From positions 1 through 20,241 of the forward strand of contig JBBTWV010000022.1 of the NCBI GenBank assembly GCA_038062615.1: 20,241 bases of DNA, given 5' to 3'. The notes beneath the pieces are model-generated. The model worked only from the letters and a program-made list of their open reading frames with translations, did no database searches and was not told the DNA's origin. Made by a program: the position numbers and the translations under genes. This document shows, piece by piece, positions 5,782-11,833 of this stretch (position 1 is the first letter of the stretch; every line of letters starts with the position of its first letter). Source of the stretch: JBBTWV01 sp038062615. Its GTDB lineage: Bacteria; Patescibacteriota; Gracilibacteria; UBA1369; UM-FILTER-53-11.

Positions 5782-7137
5782 ATGTCACTCAAAGTTGAAC
5801 AGATGGCCGAGCGTTTTGGATACCTCTTTGGGGATGACGCTCAGCCAGACAGTATTGAAGAAATGCTCGATGCGCGAAGCGACGAAAATTATTACGCTCG
5901 GCTCTTAGAAAGAATTCACCCAGATAATGTTCTGGATCCAAAAACGGCAATGAAAGTGGCAAAAGATCTTCGCGGTATAACCCGAAGTAGCCGCGAACAA
6001 ACTCACCGCAATCCTCGGGGTTTTTATCGCCGCATGATGGCAGCGCTTCCAGGGAATGGTGGTGTTCATGCCCTACAAAAACTTATCGCTCAGCGTTATG
6101 GCGCCGGTTTTTTAGCGAGCCTTAAAATGTTCATGAACTTTGGGGTTCTCAAAGATCTCGATTCAGATTTTAGGACCGGTGAACTGGATGAAAAAAGTGA
6201 CACCCGCCTTGAGTTGCAAACAACAAAAAGACAAATCTATAGTGCGCTGGATTTTCCTGAGGAAGTTTATGCAACTGATGGAGGAATGCCAGATCGAAGG
6301 TCCGACCGAAAAATGCTGCGCGAGTGGATGCAAGCCTCATTACCAGAAGAAATGAGCGGCACTCTTATGCCCAACAAAGAAGCTCTTCTTCCATTTATGG
6401 CCGCCGCTTTTCCGCAAGAAGTTCGTCAGGCTTTTTTACACGCTATGGATATTATTGAGGGCGACATCACGCAGCAAGCCGACGGTGATGATTTAGAATT
6501 CTTTGCGCAGTTACGAAAAATTCCCTGGAAGTTGCGCGAGTTTTCCTATTGGTTGAAATATTTTGATAATTGCGAAAAAATTATTCAGGAACGCCGCAAG
6601 GAAAATAACGATATGGAGCTCCTGGCACCCGAAATCTCAGAAAGACAGGTCTTGGTACCCGCTGGCCACAGGCTTTGCGATCCAGTTATGGAAAAGCTCA
6701 TTCGCTTGGCTTCTGAGAATGATACGGAGAGTATTCTTGAAGCGATAAGGCGAAAATGCTCTGGAAAGTTGCCGCCTATTGCCGAAAGCACCAGCGCAAG
6801 AGGTGAAGCGTATTTCGCGGATAATATCATGCAGTATCATGAGAATGAAGCGCCCCTTTTAAGAAAAATTGCCCTCATGGTATTACTCATGGACAAAGGC
6901 TTAAGAAACTTTATGCGGAGAAACCCCGGTGCCACAAAATATGGCGCTTTTTATAGCGTGGCCGGGAGCGATGTTCGCACGTATCATTTTTCTGACGGCC
7001 AAACGAGGAATACTTTAGCTACAATCCACACAGATCAACCCGGCGCAACGATCATTACCCCCGGAATTATTTTCACAATTAGCGGACACTACCATCACCA
7101 ACGTCGTCACGATGAAAGAGAAACAAAGGCACCATAA
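5782..7137 (+). CDS. Unknown 451-aa protein
   Basis: A soluble, mostly helical and charged protein that I do not recognise. There is no signal peptide and no membrane segment. Visible landmarks: an acidic start (FGDDAQPDSIEEMLDARSDE), a basic stretch (RGITRSSREQTHRNPRGFYRRMM), an Asp/Arg-rich middle (DGGMPDRRSDRKMLREWM), a cluster near LEFFAQLRKIPWKLREFSYWLKYF, and a C-terminal region that turns beta-like (YGAFYSVAGSDVRTYHFSD) and ends with a His-rich tail (GHYHHQRRHDERETKAP). The His cluster might bind metal or nucleic acid; this is a guess. It stands alone between a terminator and a foldback repeat, so the neighbours give no functional hint. No frameshift is seen. Confidence 0.75.
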   Translation: MSLKVEQMAERFGYLFGDDAQPDSIEEMLDARSDENYYARLLERIHPDNVLDPKTAMKVAKDLRGITRSSREQTHRNPRGFYRRMMAALPGNGGVHALQKLIAQRYGAGFLASLKMFMNFGVLKDLDSDFRTGELDEKSDTRLELQTTKRQIYSALDFPEEVYATDGGMPDRRSDRKMLREWMQASLPEEMSGTLMPNKEALLPFMAAAFPQEVRQAFLHAMDIIEGDITQQADGDDLEFFAQLRKIPWKLREFSYWLKYFDNCEKIIQERRKENNDMELLAPEISERQVLVPAGHRLCDPVMEKLIRLASENDTESILEAIRRKCSGKLPPIAESTSARGEAYFADNIMQYHENEAPLLRKIALMVLLMDKGLRNFMRRNPGATKYGAFYSVAGSDVRTYHFSDGQTRNTLATIHTDQPGATIITPGIIFTISGHYHHQRRHDERETKAP

Positions 7138-7148
7138 ATATACTTTAG

Positions 7149-7310
7149 GGAACCTCTGAAAAACAGATTTTCGTAGCGAACTTTGCAAATTTATAGCGAA
7201 AACTTTGAACGGCGAGGAAGCCGTATCAGGTCAGATACGGCGACGAGCTGTGAACAGTTTGCAGCAGAAATTTGCAAAGTGTAGCCGGAAAGATGTTTTT
7301 CAGAGGTTCC
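7149..7310. repeat. Foldback element, family I, copy 1
   Basis: A 162-bp imperfect giant hairpin. The ends are perfect 17-bp inverted repeats, GGAACCTCTGAAAAACA (7149-7165) and TGTTTTTCAGAGGTTCC (7294-7310). The apex is GCCGTATC-AGGTCA-GATACGGC (7220-7241). Between them, ACTTTGCAAATTT and AAATTTGCAAAGT mirror each other. The reverse complement of its interior matches the interior of the element at 11669-11832 through long shared runs, but the terminal arms do not match. It encodes no protein, no clear target duplication flanks it, and it could act as a MITE-like mobile unit or as a structured RNA. Confidence 0.85.
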
Positions 7311-7360
7311 TTGGGCCTCTCTATGGCTTTTTTATGCCATTTTGGTAGTATTTGCCACCG

Positions 7361-7837
7361 ATGGAAGGGAAGGGAAAACCGCTTGCAACGAAGACGATAG
7401 CAAAGAATAAGAAAGCCTACTTTGATTACGAGATTCTTGAGAAATATGTAACGGGAATCGTACTCACAGGTGCCGAGGTGAAGGCGATAAAAGGCGGGCA
7501 TGTCCAAATGAAAGGGAGTTTTGCGGTCATAGACCGCGGACGAGTGATGGTAGAAAATATGCACGTCTCGCCGTATCAATATAGTATTGCGGCAGGATAC
7601 GACCCTCTGCGGCGCCGCGAACTGCTCCTCAGGAAAAAAGAAATTGAGTATCTCGCCGGACAGTCGTCCCAAAAAGGATTCACCCTCGTGCCACTGGAAA
7701 TCTTCCTCAAAAAAGGACTCATAAAAGTTTTGCTGGGGATATGCCGAGGTAAACAAGCCCACGATAAACGGCAAGTTCTCAAAGGACGCGCCATGGAGCG
7801 CGAGATCGCCCAGGGTCTTAAAAAATTCACTCACTAG
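7361..7837 (+). CDS. smpB: SsrA-binding protein SmpB
   Basis: A 158-aa partner of tmRNA in ribosome rescue (trans-translation). The family core is complete: NKKAYFDYEILEKYVTGIVLTGAEVKAIKGG near the N-terminus, the HVSPYQ segment, the RRRELLLRKKEIEYL region, and the C-terminal GKQAHDKRQVLKGRAMEREI tail that mimics the codon-anticodon helix. ATG 7361 is preferred over a TTG three codons upstream. No Shine-Dalgarno site is visible. The tmRNA gene itself is not in this window. The stop codon lies inside the start of the palindromic repeat that separates smpB from nadE. Confidence 0.96.
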   Translation: MEGKGKPLATKTIAKNKKAYFDYEILEKYVTGIVLTGAEVKAIKGGHVQMKGSFAVIDRGRVMVENMHVSPYQYSIAAGYDPLRRRELLLRKKEIEYLAGQSSQKGFTLVPLEIFLKKGLIKVLLGICRGKQAHDKRQVLKGRAMEREIAQGLKKFTH

Positions 7838-7899
7838 GCGAGCCGTCGAGGCGAAGCTAAGACAATAAGGCGTCCGAAGGACGCAACACTAGGCCGAGC
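7832..7899 (+). repeat. Palindromic repeat, family II, copy B
   Basis: This fills the smpB-nadE gap. It contains GAGCC, GTCGAGG, GAAGCTAAGACAATAA, then the perfect hairpin GCGTCC-GAA-GGACGC (7870-7884) and CAACA, in the same order as the reverse strand of copy A. The unit is flanked by near-identical direct repeats, ACTAGGCGAGC (7833-7843) and ACTAGGCCGAGC (7888-7899). These may be unit boundaries or the start of a second truncated copy. The first repeat includes the smpB stop codon. Confidence 0.75.
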
Positions 7900-7907
7900 T
7901 GTATATT

Positions 7908-8927
7908 ATGGCCCAATCTAAGCAACAAACTTCTATCTTTACCGCTATGGAGAACGTACCTCAAAATAATCCGACGGCCAGGCCGAGCCACAGCGATGAT
8001 GCTAAGGCATCAAACCGAGCAAGCGGCGAGGAGGCTAAGCAAATAGAGCGTCCGAAGGACGCACTTACTGCAGCTCCCATGGCTGAACAGAAACCGGCGC
8101 AGGTCATGAATCCCGCTCCTGCACCTCCAAAACCGGCGGCCAGCAATCCGGTAAAGAGCCATCCGCGAACATCCTCGCTCGACGAAATTTACGACCGCTT
8201 AGTAAAAGGCGTGCGTGATTTTTTCCAAAAAAATAATTTAAAGCGCGGCGTTTTAGGACTTTCCGGCGGCGTGGATTCTGCCCTCACCCTCAAAATTGCC
8301 GTTGATGCTTTGGGCGGTGACAACATTACAGCGCTCTTAATGCCGGAGCTTGGGCTCACCAAACAAGAAAATATTGATCACTCCAAACTCCTCTGTCAGT
8401 TCTTAAACGTGAACTGTTTTTATCAGCCCATAAACAGTTTTTTGTCTGATTTTACCGCGCTCCCCTGGCGGCCAACTCCACATGCGCACATGAATACCAA
8501 GGCACGCATTCGCTCGGTGATTCTTTATAATTTTGCGAATTCAGAAAATGCCATTGTGCTTGGTACTTCCAATAAAAGTGAACTTCTATTGGGATACGGA
8601 ACCAAGTATGGCGACCTCGCTGCGGACTTAGAAGTTATCGGTGACCTTTTAAAAACAGAGGTCATTAAGCTGGCCGATCACATTGGCTTGCCGCTGGAAA
8701 TTGTAAACAAGACGCCTTCCGCAGAACTGGCACCCGGGCAGACGGATGAAGAAGAAATCGGCGCGACGTATAGCGATTTGGACAAAGTCTTGGCAAAAGT
8801 GCTCATGAACTATAGCGGGCAACAATGTATTGAACATGGTCTTCCATCGGCTCTCGTGCAGTTGGTTTATCAACGAGTCAAACAGAATCGGCACAAATGC
8901 GAATTACCATTCATCATTCATGCATAA
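7908..8927 (+). CDS. nadE: NH3-dependent NAD+ synthetase with a repeat-derived N-terminal extension
   Basis: Amidates nicotinate adenine dinucleotide to NAD+ using ATP and ammonia. The catalytic core (about residue 90 to the end, some 250 aa, normal for the short ammonia-dependent form) shows the ATP PP-loop LSGGVDSALT (Ser119-Ser124), GTSNKSELLLGYGTKYGD, and PSAELAPGQTDEEEIG. No glutaminase domain is attached. The first 90 or so residues are an unusual Pro/Ala/Lys/Glu-rich extension, and residues 25-53 are encoded by palindromic repeat copies. Translation could instead start at Met58 (8079) or Met67 (8106), which would bypass the repeat. The frame is open across the whole repeat. The nadM-like gene lies downstream in the same run. 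Confidence 0.95.
   Translation: MAQSKQQTSIFTAMENVPQNNPTARPSHSDDAKASNRASGEEAKQIERPKDALTAAPMAEQKPAQVMNPAPAPPKPAASNPVKSHPRTSSLDEIYDRLVKGVRDFFQKNNLKRGVLGLSGGVDSALTLKIAVDALGGDNITALLMPELGLTKQENIDHSKLLCQFLNVNCFYQPINSFLSDFTALPWRPTPHAHMNTKARIRSVILYNFANSENAIVLGTSNKSELLLGYGTKYGDLAADLEVIGDLLKTEVIKLADHIGLPLEIVNKTPSAELAPGQTDEEEIGATYSDLDKVLAKVLMNYSGQQCIEHGLPSALVQLVYQRVKQNRHKCELPFIIHA
7980..8066 (+). repeat. Palindromic repeat, family II, copy C, inside nadE (with a decayed partial copy)
   Basis: Residues 8014-8066 repeat the pattern CCGAGC, GCGAGG, GGCTAAGCAAATA and the perfect hairpin GCGTCC-GAA-GGACGC (8048-8062). Just before it, 7980-8009 (AGGCCGAGCCACAGCG, then GCTAAGGCA) resembles the 5' half of copy A and looks like a decayed tandem copy. 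Both lie in frame in the nadE N-terminal extension; the hairpin encodes RPKDA. Confidence 0.7.
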
Positions 8928-9750
8928 CATTTCCTCATCCAAAATCTCACTCGTTTCCCTTGTTACAAGTATTGGCCTCATCCTTTTCTTTGCTCATGGA
9001 TACTACGCATATCACAAATATCAGGCATCTCTGCCTCCACAGTTAGAATCCACTCTCTTTAAACGGATGGGAGGATTCTATGACAGCGTAGGTGCCCCGG
9101 TTAAAGTTGGGAATTCCGTCGTCTTTGCGGCCCATAAAAATGGAGAGTCATTTTTTGTGAGAGATGGGAAAGAAGACAAAGAAACATACGACGGGATTGG
9201 CGACTTTGAAGTATTGCAAAATGAACTGGCATTTGTTGAAGTAGAAAAAAATGGATCAATGGCAGTGCATTACAAAGGCAAAAAATTTAGCTCTCTTTCA
9301 GGAGATCATTCGCCTGATATTATTCGATCCGAAAAAGAACCAGGACGACTCATCTTCTTTGAATATAATCCCAAGCCAAATGACCCACGACGCGGATGCT
9401 GTTCTGATGATCCTTACTATGCTGTTTTTGATGGAGTGAAACGAGTTCCTTTTGAGCAAAAATATTACGAAATGCCCTCTTATAACATTCTTAACCTTCC
9501 AGGGGTGGAAATTTTTAAGAATCGCACTATTATTGGCAATAAAGATGCCGTTGTTGAAAATAATTTTGGTTTTTCTGTAACCTATGACGGGAAACAAGTT
9601 TTGACGCCCGATGGACAATCGGTATTTGGATCATGGGGAGGATTTTCAGAAATCGCCGGAAAATTAGCGTTTACAGCTGGTGCCAATATGCGCTATGGCC
9701 CAAATGATGGAACAGATAGCGATCTCTGGGCTGTATACATGGAGCCTTAA
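8920..9750 (+). CDS. Membrane-anchored protein with propeller-like repeats, function unknown
   Basis: A 276-aa protein. The start at ATG 8920 overlaps the nadE stop by 8 bp and puts one hydrophobic segment at residues 9-30 (ISLVSLVTSIGLILFFAHGYY), a signal anchor that would leave the rest outside the cytoplasm. An upstream in-frame ATG at 8830 would overlap nadE by about 100 bp and is less likely. The body contains motifs such as GESFFVRDGKEDKETYDGIGDFEVL and SVTYDGKQVLTPDGQS. These resemble the WD40/TolB-like beta-propeller repeats that carry VVDGKEGKxYDGI in many bacteria. There is a Cys pair in RRGCCSDDPYY. Its location between the two NAD genes is probably simple operon neighbourhood. Confidence 0.75.
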   Translation: MHNISSSKISLVSLVTSIGLILFFAHGYYAYHKYQASLPPQLESTLFKRMGGFYDSVGAPVKVGNSVVFAAHKNGESFFVRDGKEDKETYDGIGDFEVLQNELAFVEVEKNGSMAVHYKGKKFSSLSGDHSPDIIRSEKEPGRLIFFEYNPKPNDPRRGCCSDDPYYAVFDGVKRVPFEQKYYEMPSYNILNLPGVEIFKNRTIIGNKDAVVENNFGFSVTYDGKQVLTPDGQSVFGSWGGFSEIAGKLAFTAGANMRYGPNDGTDSDLWAVYMEP

Positions 9751-9779
9751 ATCGCCCCTCATATAAAGGAATCTAAAAT

Positions 9780-10262
9780 ATGGCATCCTCATTTCCTGCG
9801 CTCTTCATCGGTCGCTTTCAGCCATTTCATCTTGGTCACGTGGATGTGGTAAAGCAAATTTTAGTGAAGCATGAAGCCGTGATTATCGGCATTGGGAGCT
9901 CGCAGTATTCCGGCTTGCCGCAAAATCCTTTTTCGGCAGGGCTGCGCCGGCAAATGATTGAAAAGAGTTTAAAAGAAGCCGACGTGCCACCTGAACGATT
10001 CTCTATTTTTGATGTTCCCGACATTCATAATAATGAGACTTGGATTTCTCACCTTGAAAAATTATTGCCGCCGTTTGGTGCCGTGTGGAGCGGCACATCA
10101 CTCGTTCAAAAGCTCTTTCAAAAAGACGGGAAACACCCTATTATACAGCCAAAATTCAACTTTGATATTTCCGGAACAAACATACGCGATTTGATGCAAA
10201 AAAATGACCCGTCCTGGCTACGCACAGTGCCGGTGGCGGTAGCTCGACTTATTAAAATTTAA
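9780..10262 (+). CDS. nadM: Nicotinamide/nicotinate-mononucleotide adenylyltransferase, archaeal NadM type
   Basis: A 160-aa nucleotidyltransferase that joins ATP and NMN (or NaMN) to form the dinucleotide. The HxGH signature is in GRFQPFHLGH (11-20) and the second phosphate motif is ISGTNIRDLM (130-139). The compact size and these motifs resemble the archaeal NadM group more than bacterial NadD. The substrate preference between NMN and NaMN is not readable; the nearby nadE favours NaMN. This is the only gene here with a clear Shine-Dalgarno site, AAAGGA, 9 bp before the ATG. The phosphomannomutase gene follows 7 bp downstream, so they are surely co-transcribed. Confidence 0.9.
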   Translation: MASSFPALFIGRFQPFHLGHVDVVKQILVKHEAVIIGIGSSQYSGLPQNPFSAGLRRQMIEKSLKEADVPPERFSIFDVPDIHNNETWISHLEKLLPPFGAVWSGTSLVQKLFQKDGKHPIIQPKFNFDISGTNIRDLMQKNDPSWLRTVPVAVARLIKI

Positions 10263-10269
10263 AATTCCT

Positions 10270-11664
10270 ATGGATATTAATCCTCTCATCTTCCGAGCTT
10301 ACGACATCCGCGGCATTGCCATGGCGGAAGACGGCGAAATTCCCGATCTCACCGCCGAAACCATGTATGCGCTGGGCCAAGGCATCGGCACCTACGTGCA
10401 ATCAAAATATGGAAAACGCATCGTGTGCGGCAAAGACAATCGTCTCACCAGTGACGAACTTCAAGAAGCTTTTTTGTCGGGTCTGCTCACCACCGGCTGC
10501 ATCATCACCAACATTGGATACGCCAGCTCTCCCATGCTTTATTTTGCCTCATGCGTGTACGACGTGGATGCCGGCGTGAACATTACGGCAAGCCATAATC
10601 CCAAGCAGTACAATGGCGTAAAACTCGTCGCAAAAAATGCTCACAGCATTTGCGGAGATGAGCTCCAGGTCATCCTCAAAATTATTCAGGATGAAACTTT
10701 TGTGGAAGGAAAAGGTGAGATTGTGATGAAGGATATTTTTCCTGATTATTTAGCGGAAATTAAAAAAAATGTGACAATGAGCCGTTCGCTGAAGGTGGTG
10801 ATTGATGCTGGCAATGGCATTACCGGCATGTTTGCGCCGCAAATTTTCCGCGAGCTGGGATGTGAGGTTGTTGAACAGCACTGCGAGTTAGACGGGAATT
10901 TTCCTAATCATGAAGCCAATCCAGAGTCAGCCAAAAATATGGAAGATGTTACGGAACGAGTAAAAAAAGAGAAGGCGGATTTGGGAGTGGCATTTGATGG
11001 CGATGGGGATCGCGTGGGAATTGTGGATGAGAACGGACAGCACTACCATGCGGATTTTCTGCTGATTCCACTCTCGCGAGACTTGCTCACGCGGCATCCA
11101 GGTTCAAGCGTTATTTTTGATATCAAGTCCTCAAAAGTGGTGGAAGATGACATTCGCGCACATGGTGGAAAACCGATTCGTTATAAGACCGGCCACTCTT
11201 TTATTGAGACGAAAATGAAGGAAACCAAGGCACTTTTAGGCGGCGAAACCAGCGGCCACATTTTTTTTGCAGAGCGTTGGTTCGGCTTTGATGATGGCAT
11301 GTATGCCGGCGCTCGCATCGTTGAATTATTGAGCAAAGGTTCGGAACCGTTTTCAAAATTTTTCCAGGATGTGCCAAAAGTTTTTACCACACCGGAGTTA
11401 AAAGCTCCTTGCTCTGATAACGCCAAATTCCGCGTAGTGGAAGACGTAAAACAGTTTTTTGTGAAGCGATACCCGTGCATTACCATTGACGGCGTGTGGG
11501 TGGATTTTGGCAAAGGCGCGTGGGGCGCGGTGAGGGCTTCTAATACCAGCCCTTGCCTTACATTGCGCTTTGAAGCGCATGATGAAAAGACGCTTAACCT
11601 CATCAAAAAAATCCTTTTGGATAAACTCAAGGAGTATGCCGAGGTGGATTTGAGTAAAATATAA
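10270..11664 (+). CDS. Phosphomannomutase / phosphoglucomutase
   Basis: A 464-aa alpha-D-phosphohexomutase interconverting hexose 6- and 1-phosphates for nucleotide-sugar synthesis. All four active-site segments are visible: phosphoserine Ser108 in NITASHNPKQYNG, the metal loop AFDGDGDRVG (Asp243-Asp247), the sugar-binding GGETSGH (325-330) and the phosphate loop RASNTSP (422-428). The AYDIRG start is typical of the ManB/AlgC branch. Mannose versus glucose specificity is not settled. It precedes a GT2 glycosyltransferase, which suggests a surface-glycan role. A foldback repeat begins five bases after its stop codon. The leader AAAATTCCT has no Shine-Dalgarno site. Confidence 0.93.
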   Translation: MDINPLIFRAYDIRGIAMAEDGEIPDLTAETMYALGQGIGTYVQSKYGKRIVCGKDNRLTSDELQEAFLSGLLTTGCIITNIGYASSPMLYFASCVYDVDAGVNITASHNPKQYNGVKLVAKNAHSICGDELQVILKIIQDETFVEGKGEIVMKDIFPDYLAEIKKNVTMSRSLKVVIDAGNGITGMFAPQIFRELGCEVVEQHCELDGNFPNHEANPESAKNMEDVTERVKKEKADLGVAFDGDGDRVGIVDENGQHYHADFLLIPLSRDLLTRHPGSSVIFDIKSSKVVEDDIRAHGGKPIRYKTGHSFIETKMKETKALLGGETSGHIFFAERWFGFDDGMYAGARIVELLSKGSEPFSKFFQDVPKVFTTPELKAPCSDNAKFRVVEDVKQFFVKRYPCITIDGVWVDFGKGAWGAVRASNTSPCLTLRFEAHDEKTLNLIKKILLDKLKEYAEVDLSKI

Positions 11665-11668
11665 GTAT

Positions 11669-11832
11669 GAACTTATCCGTAAATATGCTTTCTACTGCAA
11701 ATTGCAAAATTCGGCTGCAAAACATTCAGACCTCCTCGCCGTATCGGTACCTGATACGGCTTCGTCGGTCGTTCATGCTTTTCGCTCGAATTTTGCAATT
11801 TTCGTCTCGAAACCATATTTACGGATAAGTTC
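11669..11832. repeat. Foldback element, family I, copy 2
   Basis: A 164-bp giant imperfect hairpin between the mutase stop (11664) and the glycosyltransferase ATG (11834). The ends are perfect 19-bp inverted repeats, GAACTTATCCGTAAATATG (11669-11687) and CATATTTACGGATAAGTTC (11814-11832). The apex is GCCGTATC-GGTACCT-GATACGGC (11738-11760). Inner mirrored arms are ATTGCAAAATT and AATTTTGCAAT. The core matches the reverse complement of 7149-7310 (for example CTGATACGGCTTC, TTTTCGCT, GCTGCAAA), while the terminal arms are unrelated in sequence. Confidence 0.87.
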
Positions 11833-11833
11833 T

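Noticed and set aside
7149..7310. Intact insertion sequence
   Set aside because: The region has terminal inverted repeats but is only 162 bp with no transposase frame.
7226..7834. 202-codon minus-strand frame opposite smpB
   Set aside because: smpB is unmistakable on the plus strand, and the minus frame starts in the smpB 3' end and reads into the foldback repeat.
7832..7907. tRNA gene between smpB and nadE
   Set aside because: The hairpins do not form a cloverleaf and no T-loop or acceptor stem is present.
3741..8066. CRISPR array from the repeated palindromes
   Set aside because: Copies are scattered, in both orientations, lack regular spacers and have no cas genes nearby.
8830..8919. 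Upstream start for the membrane-anchored repeat protein
   Set aside because: It would overlap nadE by about 100 bp and put 30 polar residues before the signal anchor.
11702..11833. 44-codon N-terminal extension of the GT2 glycosyltransferase
   Set aside because: It is the foldback element read in an open frame; ATG 11834 directly follows the element and gives a normal protein start.
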